Assembly: GCA_016296655.1 (NCBI GenBank)
Contig: JAEDIW010000003.1
Coordinates: 1-64,000, forward strand
DNA: 64,000 bases
Direction: 5' to 3'
Source: Treponema sp.
Lineage (GTDB): Bacteria > Spirochaetota > Spirochaetia > Treponematales > Treponemataceae
The position numbers and the translations under genes were made by a program. The first letter of the stretch is position 1. Every line of letters begins with the position of its first letter. Shown piece by piece: positions 53,601-62,493 of the stretch. The notes beneath the pieces are model-generated. The model was not told the origin of the DNA. It did no database searches and worked only from the letters and a program-made list of their open reading frames with translations.

Positions 53601-54395
53601 ATGAAAATTTTGAAAATCGCAAAAAGAATCTTATTGGTTATTCTTGGTATTTTTGTTTTTTTTATTATTATGGCAATTGTGTTAAGTGAATCAGATGATT
53701 CCTCTAATATAAAAAATGCAAAAGAAGAAATTGAAATCACTAGTGAGCAGAATAACATCAGTGAAGAAGAAAGAGAATTAAAGAATACTGAACAAAATTT
53801 AATATCAATATTGAAAGAAAAAAATGCTGAGATTAAGAATACAACTTCTTACATTAAAGATAATGGAATACCGTATAATTTTATCTCTTTCAAATGCAAA
53901 AATGATTATGAAGTAATTGAAAAAATTATAGACGAAGTAAAAAAATTAAATAAAAAGCAAATTATATCCCTTAGTATAAGTGACAATACAAATGATGTAT
54001 ATTTATTGTCTGTAACTTTTTCAGAAGATGGTAGCATTGAACTTTCAGAAAGTGAACAATATAACAGCCGTAGAAAAGTATGGATTAATTCTCAATTCAG
54101 CGGTTGGGATGGTTCTCATATTGAATTAACAAAACTAATCAAGAAGAATTTAAATGATGGGGAATCGTATAAGCATATAAAAACAACCTATATTAAAGTT
54201 AAAGTTGATGAACAAAAAGATAAACTAAACTCAATTCTAAAAGAGTTCGGAAAAACCATAAGGGTTGAAAAAAATGATTTATGGGTTCAAACAGATTTTT
54301 CAGCAAAAAATGGTTTCAATGCTACTGTAAAATGCACGGCCATTGGTATAGTCAATTATAACTCCAACACTGTAACTTTAATATCAATTGAATAA
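53601..54395 (+). CDS. hypothetical single-pass membrane protein, AT-rich
   Basis: Unrecognised protein of 264 residues: one N-terminal membrane helix (ILLVILGIFVFFIIMAIVLS), a Glu/Asn-rich linker likely to be coiled coil (about 30-75), and a soluble domain with IISLSISDNTNDVYLLSVTF and, near the end, DFSAKNGFNATVKC. It would be exported or face the periplasm. GGAGA precedes ATG 53601. Codon use is more AT-rich than its neighbours, suggesting acquisition together with the divergent XRE gene. Confidence 0.6.
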   Translation: MKILKIAKRILLVILGIFVFFIIMAIVLSESDDSSNIKNAKEEIEITSEQNNISEEERELKNTEQNLISILKEKNAEIKNTTSYIKDNGIPYNFISFKCKNDYEVIEKIIDEVKKLNKKQIISLSISDNTNDVYLLSVTFSEDGSIELSESEQYNSRRKVWINSQFSGWDGSHIELTKLIKKNLNDGESYKHIKTTYIKVKVDEQKDKLNSILKEFGKTIRVEKNDLWVQTDFSAKNGFNATVKCTAIGIVNYNSNTVTLISIE

Positions 54396-54409
54396 TAAAA
54401 ATCTAAAGA

Positions 54410-54570
54410 ATATTCTCATTCAAGTGAGAATATAAACCCTCTATACTTTTCAAAAACCGGTGCAATGGATAATCCGTTGTGCTGTTTTTTTATTCAGGGG
54501 TTATACAACCCCTGAAAACGAGCGAGTCAAGGCCTTGAGCGAAGCGTGCCTTGACCGGTCGTATTTAAAT
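54410..54570 (+). repeat. cluster of three hairpins
   Basis: TATTCTCA/TGAGAATA near 54410, then TTCAGGGGTT-atac-AACCCCTGAA (54493-54516, ten perfect bp), then GTCAAGGC/GCCTTGAC. The first may terminate the preceding gene. The string GTGCCTTGACC also occurs near 22993. No gene lies between 54396 and 54675. Confidence 0.55.
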
Positions 54571-54675
54571 CCTACGCATCCTCATTCGAGTGGTTAAATT
54601 TGCCAATCACTAACAGTTGATAAATAGAAAAAAGATAAGCTTAATTCAATGCACTTGAGTTATTAAGATACTTTT

Positions 54676-55134
54676 CTAAAAATCTTCCAGACCGGCACGC
54701 TGTCTCAGGTTTGCATACATAAAGCCTTCATCCTCAATTTTTTCAAAAAAAGTTTCAGTCTGGCATAAAAGGCGTGGAACTGTCCTTCCAAAAGAAACCT
54801 GCATCTGTTTTTCAGGATATTTTCTGTTAAGGCAGTCTGCAAAATCCACCGCAAGTTCACTCATAAGATCTGCGTGAATGTATTTTGCACCCAGACGGAA
54901 CATGAGCAGGACAGCAGCCTTTCCTGCAGACGTGTCATGAACGCAAAGATTTTCAGGTTTGCCATGTTTTGCTTCATAATCTGCAAGAAATTTTTCCGCC
55001 TCAAAAAGCGGCATGAGCCATTTTCCATATACCGAAAAAATCAGTTCATTCCCGTTGAAAAGGCAGAGCGATGTCCGCTCCGGCAAAGTTTTTTTGTACG
55101 CTGTCAGTTCAAGACTTCCGCTGAAAGTATTCAT
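54676..55134 (-). CDS. DUF1893 family protein
   Basis: Protein of about 152 residues. The order YGKWLMPLFEAEKFL, HDTSAGKAAVLLMFRLGAKY, IHADLMSELAVDFAD matches DUF1893, a small domain related to the cytidine-deaminase fold; its function is unknown. The Cys at LCVHDTSAGKAA may be an active-site residue as in other members. The start is ATG 55134 or GTG 55143, both without a ribosome binding site. Repeat copy C lies upstream and points toward it. Confidence 0.7.
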   Translation of the reverse strand: MNTFSGSLELTAYKKTLPERTSLCLFNGNELIFSVYGKWLMPLFEAEKFLADYEAKHGKPENLCVHDTSAGKAAVLLMFRLGAKYIHADLMSELAVDFADCLNRKYPEKQMQVSFGRTVPRLLCQTETFFEKIEDEGFMYANLRQRAGLEDF

Positions 55135-55195
55135 ATTTTGCACGCCATGAATTTATTCCAACAGTTAAAGCCTGTCAACACAGTTTTTCTTTTGA

Positions 55196-55350
55196 TTTTC
55201 CCCTTTCAGGGCACTTCCCTTCGGGACCGCGTGCTTCGTGGTTCCGCGTCTAACGCGCTCCATTGCCTTGCGGCAACCGCTTTGCGGCCACTACGCCCGC
55301 TAGTGCATTGCCAGCTCCACCACATCCTGCAAAAAAAATATTCTAAGCAA
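55196..55350 (-). repeat. multi-palindrome intergenic element, copy C
   Basis: 155 bp, nearly identical to 63441-63594 (three substitutions and one A indel found). Read on the minus strand it holds CCGC/GCGG and TTGCC/GGCAA hairpins, GGAGCGCGTTAGACGCGGAA, a TCCC/GGGA hairpin and CCCTGAAA. It overlaps the last codons of the alcohol dehydrogenase gene at its distal end. Confidence 0.85.
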
Positions 55351-56482
55351 AACTCTTCCATAAATTGAAAAGTTCATCTTTTCCTGGAACAACTGCAGTA
55401 TTTGCAAGGCTTCCGCTTTGAATCAGGGAAAGAGTTGCATATTTTTTGCATTCTTCTTCCGTAAGGACAGGAGACTTTCCCAAAAGTTCTTCAAGTTCAT
55501 GCTTAAACTCAAGAATCCCTCCAGAACCTGCATCTGCAAATCCCAATGCTTCAAGTGCCAGATCCAGCTTTTTGCCGAGTTTTTCCTTTGTAAATTCAAG
55601 AAGAACAGGAGTTAGAAAACCATTTGCCTTGCCGTGAGGAATCTGCTTGAAATAGGTAAAGCAGTAACCCATTCCATGAACGGCAGTAACTCCTGTATGG
55701 GAAATTACAAGACCTCCTGTCAGAGAAACATACATGAGTTTTTCGCGGATTTCGTCAGACAGTTTTTTATTTTCCTTTACAAAATCCTTTAATGCAGGAA
55801 TGCATCTGCCAAATTCTTTTAATGCAGAAAGTGCAAGTGAGTCAGTAAAAATCTGGCTTCTGTTGCAGACAAATCCTTCAAGACAGTGCGTACAGGCATC
55901 AACTGCTGTGTTTATGGTTGTCTGAACAGGTAAAACTTTCGTATATTTTGCATCAACCATGGCGATTGCAGGAAAAGTAAATTTATTGCCAAAACTTACC
56001 TTTGTTCCTAAATCGTGGCGGAGCAGGACACTGTATTGGGTTGCTTCACTGCCAGTTCCTGCTGTCGTAGGAATTGCAACTACTGGCAGTGCGGCCTTTA
56101 CAGGAGTTGCAAAAAGTTCAGTAGCTTTCTGCGGATTTCCGTCTGCCTGTGCACATAGGACAGCAATTGCCTTTGAACTGTCCAAAGGCGACCCTCCGCC
56201 TATGCCTATAATCATCTGAGCTCCAAAATCCTTTGCAATGGCAGATGCCCTGTCTATTGTTTCAACGGATGGGTTGTTTTCAATCTGATTAAAAAGCTTA
56301 CATTTTATTCCTGCATTTTCAAGTGCCTCTGTTACATCGTCCAAAGCTCCGCTCGCTTGAGCAGAATGGCATCCTGTTACGATAAAGGCTTTTTTACCGA
56401 ATTCTGTAAGCTGCTCAATATGTTTTTTTACTGCATCCTGTTCAAAATAAACCTGAACAGGCATTCTAAATGAAAAATTCAT
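55343..56482 (-). CDS. iron-containing alcohol dehydrogenase
   Basis: Group III metal-dependent dehydrogenase (379 aa). The NAD(P) site is IGIGGGSPLDSSKAIAV; the substrate loop IPTTAGTGSEAT and metal ligands in DACTHCLEG, HGMGY and HGKAN are complete. Placed 3' of a GABA-type aminotransferase, it may reduce succinate semialdehyde to 4-hydroxybutyrate or handle another aldehyde; this is inference. ATG 56482 follows AAGGG; the frame is open to 56524. It overlaps repeat copy C at its end. Confidence 0.88.
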   Translation of the reverse strand: MNFSFRMPVQVYFEQDAVKKHIEQLTEFGKKAFIVTGCHSAQASGALDDVTEALENAGIKCKLFNQIENNPSVETIDRASAIAKDFGAQMIIGIGGGSPLDSSKAIAVLCAQADGNPQKATELFATPVKAALPVVAIPTTAGTGSEATQYSVLLRHDLGTKVSFGNKFTFPAIAMVDAKYTKVLPVQTTINTAVDACTHCLEGFVCNRSQIFTDSLALSALKEFGRCIPALKDFVKENKKLSDEIREKLMYVSLTGGLVISHTGVTAVHGMGYCFTYFKQIPHGKANGFLTPVLLEFTKEKLGKKLDLALEALGFADAGSGGILEFKHELEELLGKSPVLTEEECKKYATLSLIQSGSLANTAVVPGKDELFNLWKSFA

Positions 56483-56495
56483 TTTTTTACCCTTA

Positions 56496-57776
56496 TTAGT
56501 GAAGTTCTGCAAAAATTTCGTCAATAATTGAAATGGCCAAGTCTATTTCTTCTCTAGAAACTGTTGTCGGTGCGATAAATCGGATTACGTTGTGGAATGT
56601 TCCGCAGTTCAGCAGAAGCAGATTTTTTTCCAGGGATCTTTTCTGTAGTAAAGCGGTTGTATTTGAATCTGGTTCTTTTCCGTTTTTTACAAGCTCTATG
56701 GCAAGCATGAGTCCCATACCTCTGACATCTCCGATTTTTTCAGGATATTTTTTCTGCAAGGCAAACAGCTGTTCTTTAAAATAAGCGCCCTGATTCCTGC
56801 AGTTTTCCAATGCACCGCCTTCTGTCAATTCGTCAAGAACTGCAAGACCTGCTGCACATGCAAGCGGGTTTCCGCCGAATGTTCCTCCATGCGCACCTGC
56901 CGGCCATTTTTCCATTATTTCCCGTTTTGCAATGACAGCGCTGAGCGGAAGTCCGTTGGCAATGCCTTTTGCACTTGTCAGAATATCAGGACGAACTCCA
57001 AGCTGCTCATAGGCGAAAAGTGTTCCTGTTCTGCCCATTCCAGTCTGCACTTCATCAAAAATCAGCATAATTCCATTGTCATCGCATATTTTGCGGATAT
57101 ATTTTACAAATTCTCTGTCCGGAACAATGTAACCGCCTTCCCCCTGTACAGGTTCCATGATTATTGCGGCAACCTGGCTGGAATCTATAAGATTATGAAA
57201 AATTTTATCGAACTGTTCAAAATATTCTTTAGGACATTTGCCGCTTTCCATTTTGTAAGGAGTCCTGTACAAATAAGGATATTCTGCAAAATAGACGCTA
57301 GGCATAAGGGCTTCGTAATTTTTGCGGTATTTTGCATTTGATGCTGTAATAGAAACGGTTCCAATTGTTCTTCCATGAAATGAATTCATAAAGGCAATTA
57401 TTCCAGGACGGCCAGTTACATATTTTGCAAGCTTCATGGCTCCTTCATTTGCTTCTGCGCCGCTGTTGCTGAAATAAACCATTGTGTCTCCGCCTGTAAG
57501 TTCTACAAGCCGTTCTGCCAGACGAACATAAGATTCGTAATATACAACATTATGTCCTCCGTGCATGAGCTGATGTAGCTGTTTTTCTACTGCATCAATG
57601 ATTTTCGGATTGTTGTGCCCCAGATTGCATACTGCAACTCCGCTTGCAAAATCAAGGATTTTTCGACCATTTTCATCCCAAATAAAGCTTCCCTGGCCTT
57701 TTGTTATTCCCAATGTTGTTGCCCTGTTTGCTACAGCCGGCATAACTTTTTTACATCTTTCATACATACTCTGCAT
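56496..57776 (-). CDS. class III aminotransferase, GABA aminotransferase-like
   Basis: PLP aminotransferase (426 aa) likely acting on an omega-amino group. It shows FSNSGAEANEGAMKLAKYVT, the Asp-Glu pair IFDEVQTGMGRTG, and the PLP Lys in LTSAKGIANGLPLSAV. The sequence is nearest in feel to 4-aminobutyrate aminotransferases, but ornithine is an alternative given the arginine-type neighbours. It is distinct from the argD at 11.5 kb. ATG follows GGAGGG; the alcohol dehydrogenase ATG is 14 bp after its stop. Confidence 0.85.
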   Translation of the reverse strand: MQSMYERCKKVMPAVANRATTLGITKGQGSFIWDENGRKILDFASGVAVCNLGHNNPKIIDAVEKQLHQLMHGGHNVVYYESYVRLAERLVELTGGDTMVYFSNSGAEANEGAMKLAKYVTGRPGIIAFMNSFHGRTIGTVSITASNAKYRKNYEALMPSVYFAEYPYLYRTPYKMESGKCPKEYFEQFDKIFHNLIDSSQVAAIIMEPVQGEGGYIVPDREFVKYIRKICDDNGIMLIFDEVQTGMGRTGTLFAYEQLGVRPDILTSAKGIANGLPLSAVIAKREIMEKWPAGAHGGTFGGNPLACAAGLAVLDELTEGGALENCRNQGAYFKEQLFALQKKYPEKIGDVRGMGLMLAIELVKNGKEPDSNTTALLQKRSLEKNLLLLNCGTFHNVIRFIAPTTVSREEIDLAISIIDEIFAELH

Positions 57777-57836
57777 ATTTCCCTCCAGAAAGTTCTGTAA
57801 TAATTATCGATTGCTACAATTGCATTCAATTTTCTT

Positions 57837-57933
57837 GGGCTGTCTAAAATGCATTGGCATGACCGTCTAATAAGATGTCATCCAGGATTTATTTCAGCAT
57901 CTACACTATACTTTGAACTTTTCAGACAGCTCC
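57837..57933 (-). repeat. 97-bp MITE-like element with GGGCTGTC ends
   Basis: Left end GGGCTGTCTAAAA; right end, reverse-complemented, GAGCTGTCTGAAAAGT. Inside are TGACATC-type half palindromes and the string TTTATTTCAGCATCTACACT, also found at 33494-33596. It begins 5 bp after the rocB-like stop codon. No transposase is encoded. Confidence 0.65.
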
Positions 57934-57938
57934 ATCTG

Positions 57939-59603
57939 CTATTTTAAAAATTTTTTTACAGTCTGAATTTCAAGTTCAGGCAGAATTTTAAACGTGTAGG
58001 GCATGTAAACCCTTTCTGTTTTTTTATGAGCATCTTTTCCAAAGCCGCCAAAGTTAAACCCTGGAATGTTAAGTTCCTTTATGCTATGCAAATCAACTGG
58101 ATAAAGCCGCTCATATTCTGGGAAATCTTCCATAAGCCTGCTTATAGAATCCTTGTCATCATCAATTTTGATAAAGCTTGAATCGGTAAGGCTCGGATAG
58201 AAGTTTAAAATCTTAAAGTCAATGTCATTTTCCTTTCCAAAATCTTCTATGAAAACTTTCATATCCTGATAAAGCTGTGCCTCTTCAGGAATTTCAAATT
58301 TCAGGGTGTTGTGTGGACAGTATGGCGGTGCAAAGAAAAGTACAATTAAAGGAATTGTAAGTTTTGCGGATTTACACAGAAACTGAACGATGTGAAGACC
58401 TATTTCCCTTTTGTCAACATTTTCTTCCACTTCCTTGAGACACAGTTTTTCTATTTGTGCATCAAGCTTCATGCCTGCATTTTTTTCTGCAATTTCCTTG
58501 AGTTCCTTAAAAGTTAGAACCAGAAATGAATATTGAACCGGGCTTTCCTTTATTTTTGCCTTGCGACAGAAATGGCTGTAATGTTCCCTATGAAGTTTCA
58601 GCACTGCTTTCCATGATTTTTTTGCAACCGCAATCAATTTTTTTTCAACTTCAATGACGCTATCGGCATGGACCATATAATTGAAGTAGACAAAATTTGA
58701 AAATGCCGTCTGTACATTGTAGAAATCTTTCAAATCCTGGCATTTCAGAACAGCTGGGGGCAAGGTTGATTCTCCGTTGTAAGAATCACAGAATTCAGGA
58801 TTTAAATTTATCTGGCGGACTAATTCTGATGCAACCATGGTTGAATCAATACCTTCAAAACACTGACCTACATGGGTTTCTTTTCCCTGAATGTAAAAAC
58901 ATGGCAGAAGTTTGCCGACTGAGCCTGTATAAATATATTTATGTGTATCTCCCGGATATAGAGGGCATGTATAGTCGTTGTTTATGGCAAATATATATTT
59001 TAAGTTCTCTTTTTTTGCTAAATCCTTAAAAAAACTTCCGGCCTGAATAATTCCTGTGTGCAGGTTTTCTTCAACTGGATTAAAGGAAAACAGGATGTTT
59101 CCAGCAAAACTGTCAAGGTTTTCAGAAAAATATTTTGCAACAACCATGAAAACAGCATTTCCGTCCTTCATGTCGGTTGCGCCTCTGCCAAAAAGATAAT
59201 CTCCGGAAAGCAAATCTTTTTTAGTTTCTTTGTCGAGCTCTGCATTTTTGTAAGCTTCCATAAGAGCCTGCGGATTGCATGCAAGTTCCTTATACGCTCC
59301 AAAGTCTTCGATTCCTACTGTATCTGTATGACCGTGAAAAATTATTGTAGGAACAGGACTTCCAGATGGCAAATTTTTTTCAGATTTTTTTGTTCCCTTT
59401 ATCAAGGCAAAAACATTGCGTCTGCCAAGACTGTCATTGTTGAGTGGCTGTATGAAAATCTGTTCTGGGTGTGCTTCAAAATATGGAAGCCTGCGCAGCC
59501 ATTTTTCAATAAATACGGCAATATCTTTTTCACCGGAAGTTGTATTCACACTTGGAATTTTTACCATGTCTATTACAAGTTGCTTTATCTCTTCAAACAT
59601 CAT
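57939..59603 (-). CDS. RocB-like M20 family peptidase
   Basis: Zinc peptidase-fold protein of 554 residues, close in length to Bacillus RocB (about 566), which lies in the arginine degradation regulon but whose reaction is not settled. The M20 metal motifs are HGHTDTVG, RGATDMKDG, the Glu-Glu in NPVEENLHTG, and a late GFGKDAHKKTERVY. The metal ligands look complete, so it is probably an active amidohydrolase. It lies in the arginine/GABA cluster with an ADI-like enzyme upstream. Confidence 0.85.
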   Translation of the reverse strand: MMFEEIKQLVIDMVKIPSVNTTSGEKDIAVFIEKWLRRLPYFEAHPEQIFIQPLNNDSLGRRNVFALIKGTKKSEKNLPSGSPVPTIIFHGHTDTVGIEDFGAYKELACNPQALMEAYKNAELDKETKKDLLSGDYLFGRGATDMKDGNAVFMVVAKYFSENLDSFAGNILFSFNPVEENLHTGIIQAGSFFKDLAKKENLKYIFAINNDYTCPLYPGDTHKYIYTGSVGKLLPCFYIQGKETHVGQCFEGIDSTMVASELVRQINLNPEFCDSYNGESTLPPAVLKCQDLKDFYNVQTAFSNFVYFNYMVHADSVIEVEKKLIAVAKKSWKAVLKLHREHYSHFCRKAKIKESPVQYSFLVLTFKELKEIAEKNAGMKLDAQIEKLCLKEVEENVDKREIGLHIVQFLCKSAKLTIPLIVLFFAPPYCPHNTLKFEIPEEAQLYQDMKVFIEDFGKENDIDFKILNFYPSLTDSSFIKIDDDKDSISRLMEDFPEYERLYPVDLHSIKELNIPGFNFGGFGKDAHKKTERVYMPYTFKILPELEIQTVKKFLK

Positions 59604-59746
59604 CTATCTCCCATAAAAAATACAACTGGATGAGGTACAGTTTGCAAAGTTAGATTAGCTGAAATCTCTGGTACAGTTGTTTTTAGGTCTGCGGTTTACC
59701 TTAAATAAAATTGTATTAAATAAAGTTGTATGAATGTGCCGCTTTT

Positions 59747-60583
59747 TCATTCCCTTTCCAGCGGAAATGTCATGCAGTGGGGACCTCCGCCAGCTTTCAA
59801 GGTTTCAGTAATGTCAACCTCAATGATTGTATATCCGCGTTCTGCAAGTTTTTCATTTACTGCGGCATTTTGTTTCAGGCAGAGCACCCTTTTATTTCCA
59901 ATTGACTGAAGATTGCATCCATGCATAAAAACGCTTTCTTCAGAAACTTCAATCAATTCAATTCCTTTATTTTTTACCAGATTCAGAAAATCCTGTGGCA
60001 GGGCAGGGGAGCAGGCAACTGCAAGCTTTGTATCAACCATGTTGAAAACCAGGTCAAAATGAAGGTATTTAGGATGGCATGGAACACAAATCACTTTATA
60101 GCCGTAAGGTTCAAGCGCCTTTCTGATAAAATTTACACCTTTTTCGTCTGACCTTGCTGCCTGCCCGATTGCAAGAGTTTCTGCATCAAGATATGTAAAG
60201 TCTCCGCCTTCAAAAAATCCGTCTTTTACTTCGGCAATTAAAGGAACATTCAGTTCTTTCATTTTGTTCTTATAGGCTTCTTTTTCTTTAAATCGTATGC
60301 TTTCACGAAAATTGCCAAGAATGTAACCTTCCCGGACACACAGTCCGAAATCCCTTGAAAAAACGGAATTAGGTCTTTGCGCATCAGGCTCTAGAAATTC
60401 CACTTTTACTCCGTTTTTTGTATAGGCTTCAACCATAAGCTGATGTTCTTTTTCCATTTTTTCACAGTCAAGCCTTGTTGAACTCCATTTTTTAGCAATT
60501 TCATTTATGGGAGCTGCCTGAAGGTAAGTCGGCCTGCTCATTAGTACGCGTTTCATTATGCCTGAAGAACTACATGTAAACAT
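59747..60583 (-). CDS. arginine deiminase/DDAH-like amidinohydrolase
   Basis: Guanidino-group hydrolase (278 aa) of the amidinotransferase fold. Visible are FSRDFG, the GGDF segment, the His-Phe-Asp motif in YLHFDLVF, and the catalytic Cys in GGGPHCMTFPLERE. That ending is like arginine deiminase (GGGxxC), but the protein is far shorter than the 400-residue deiminase and nearer in size to dimethylargininase. Arginine to citrulline, or a related guanidine, is the likely reaction. ATG 60583 follows GAGG; the frame runs upstream to 60757 without support. Confidence 0.8.
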   Translation of the reverse strand: MFTCSSSGIMKRVLMSRPTYLQAAPINEIAKKWSSTRLDCEKMEKEHQLMVEAYTKNGVKVEFLEPDAQRPNSVFSRDFGLCVREGYILGNFRESIRFKEKEAYKNKMKELNVPLIAEVKDGFFEGGDFTYLDAETLAIGQAARSDEKGVNFIRKALEPYGYKVICVPCHPKYLHFDLVFNMVDTKLAVACSPALPQDFLNLVKNKGIELIEVSEESVFMHGCNLQSIGNKRVLCLKQNAAVNEKLAERGYTIIEVDITETLKAGGGPHCMTFPLERE

Positions 60584-60763
60584 TCTGACCTCGATATATA
60601 AACAAAAATTCTGTCCTGCAGGCAGACTTCCGCCTGCAAAAGACATATCAGTAAACACCAGCCTGCCATGACAGGACAGTTTTCTGCACTTTTGTGCATC
60701 CAGCTGAACAATCCTCTGCACTTTACTGCTGTTTTTGAATGCAGGCTGGTCATACATTAAAAA

Positions 60764-61603
60764 TTATTTTGCATTGTCTACAGCTTTCTGGCTGTATTCC
60801 TGAATCCATTTGGCAAATGAACCGTCAGCCTTTTTTTCTGCGATTACATCGTTCATAAGTTTCAGGAAATCTTCGTTACCTTTTGCAAGTGCACAGGCAG
60901 TAGCCTTGTATCTGTTTTCAAATTCTGCTGTACTAAATGTCAGGGTTGGGTTTGAAAGAACATACTGCTGAGCTACAACGCTTTCTACAACAATACCGTC
61001 GATTTTTCCGCTCAAAAGTTCAAGAATACATTCAGGAACTTTGTCAAGTGCGACAATTTCAGCATCTTTTATTTCAGCTTTTGCAAGAGCTTCCTGAGTT
61101 GTAGACTTCTGCGCACCGATTTTTCTGCCATAAAAATCTGAAAGTTTAGAAAGTTTTTCTGCATCAGTTTTTCTGATAAGGATTCTCTGTTCTGCATCAA
61201 TGTAATGATCTGTAAAATCAACAGTCTTTTTTCTTTCTTCTGTTGGTGCAATTCCAGCAATTGCAACGTCTATTTTGTTTGCAGGAATTGAAGAAAGCAA
61301 AGCACCGAACGTCATGTCAGAAATTGTAAGTTTTACACCGATTTTGTCGGCAATGGCCTTTGCAAGAGCCATATCAATTCCAATTACTGGCTGACCAGCT
61401 GCCTTGATATCAACAAATTCATAAGGTGGATAGCCAGAGGCAGTTCCTACAACCATTTCGCCTTTTTCTTTGATAGATTCAAGCAATGTTTTTGGTTCTG
61501 AAGCTACAGGAGCTGATGCTTCTTTTTTTGTACATGATGCCAGACTGAGCAGACATCCCAGTGATACGGCAAAAACTGCCATTCCAACCAAATTTTTTTT
61601 CAT
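60764..61603 (-). CDS. amino-acid-binding lipoprotein, probably arginine
   Basis: Solute-binding lipoprotein (279 aa) with signal peptide and lipobox LASC. It has the family 3 fold: GEMVVGTASGYPPYEFVD, VAIAGIAPTEERKKTVDFTD, and DGIVVESVVAQQYV. The acidic and aromatic pocket segments and the adjacent arginine-type enzymes favour arginine or another basic amino acid. It is read after the permease and ATPase genes in the same direction, with about 190 bp between permease and this gene. Confidence 0.87.
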   Translation of the reverse strand: MKKNLVGMAVFAVSLGCLLSLASCTKKEASAPVASEPKTLLESIKEKGEMVVGTASGYPPYEFVDIKAAGQPVIGIDMALAKAIADKIGVKLTISDMTFGALLSSIPANKIDVAIAGIAPTEERKKTVDFTDHYIDAEQRILIRKTDAEKLSKLSDFYGRKIGAQKSTTQEALAKAEIKDAEIVALDKVPECILELLSGKIDGIVVESVVAQQYVLSNPTLTFSTAEFENRYKATACALAKGNEDFLKLMNDVIAEKKADGSFAKWIQEYSQKAVDNAK

Positions 61604-61791
61604 AACTCTCTCCTTCCCAAGCCAGAGGCAAGGTTATTTATTTTCAGAAACCTTAAGAAATTCCAGGGTTTCTGTAAAATTTAATTTTCCATATTTTTCA
61701 GCTTTATTTTCTTCGTCTGAAACTCTTTGCAAAAACTCTTCACAAAAAAGCTAAAAAAACTTTCAGAAGAATCTGCACGGCAAAAATGCAT

Positions 61792-62481
61792 TTATCTTGT
61801 ACCTTTTCTCAATTTTGCCTCCAGGACTGAAATACCTCGTGAAAGCGTAAATGTAATTACAAAATAAATTGCAGCAATGATTATCAGCGGTTCCATAGGC
61901 TTAAAGCTGATTCCACGGATTGTGTCAGCTGCATACATAAGTTCTGACATGCCGATTACGGAAACCTGCGAAGAAGTCTTTATAATTGTTACAAATTCAT
62001 TTCCCAAAGCCGGCAGGATGTTTTTTATAGCCTGCGGCAGAACAACAAAGAACATGGTTTCCGGGGCTGAAAAACCAAGCGAACGCGAAGCTTCTGACTG
62101 CCCTTTATCAATAGACAGAATTCCACTGCGGATAATTTCGCAGACATAGGCAGTCGTATTTATAGAAAGCGCAAGAATTCCAGTAAAAAGCCGTTCATAG
62201 TCAATCCCTGCAATTACAATTTTCGGCATTCTGAATCCAATCATCGGCAGCCCATAAAAAACAATTGCAATCTGAACCAGAACAGGCGTTCCGCGGATAA
62301 TTTCTACATAAGTATTTGCAAACCACCGCAGAACCTTTAGCTTTGAAATTTTCATAAAAGCCAGCAGCGTTCCAAAAATCAACCCCAAAAAAATCGTCAT
62401 AAGGGAAATTACCAGGGTATTTTGCGTACCCGACCACAACATCATCCTGTATTTAACAGCTATATCAATTAAACTCTGCAT
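61792..62481 (-). CDS. amino-acid ABC transporter permease
   Basis: HisM/GlnP-type permease (229 aa) with about five membrane segments and the ATPase-contact loop EASRSLGFSAPETMFFVVLP. Second gene of the operon, 12 bp after the ATPase stop. It works with the binding protein at 60764 and the ATPase at 62494. Confidence 0.9.
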   Translation of the reverse strand: MQSLIDIAVKYRMMLWSGTQNTLVISLMTIFLGLIFGTLLAFMKISKLKVLRWFANTYVEIIRGTPVLVQIAIVFYGLPMIGFRMPKIVIAGIDYERLFTGILALSINTTAYVCEIIRSGILSIDKGQSEASRSLGFSAPETMFFVVLPQAIKNILPALGNEFVTIIKTSSQVSVIGMSELMYAADTIRGISFKPMEPLIIIAAIYFVITFTLSRGISVLEAKLRKGTR

Positions 62482-62493
62482 AAAACTTGCACC

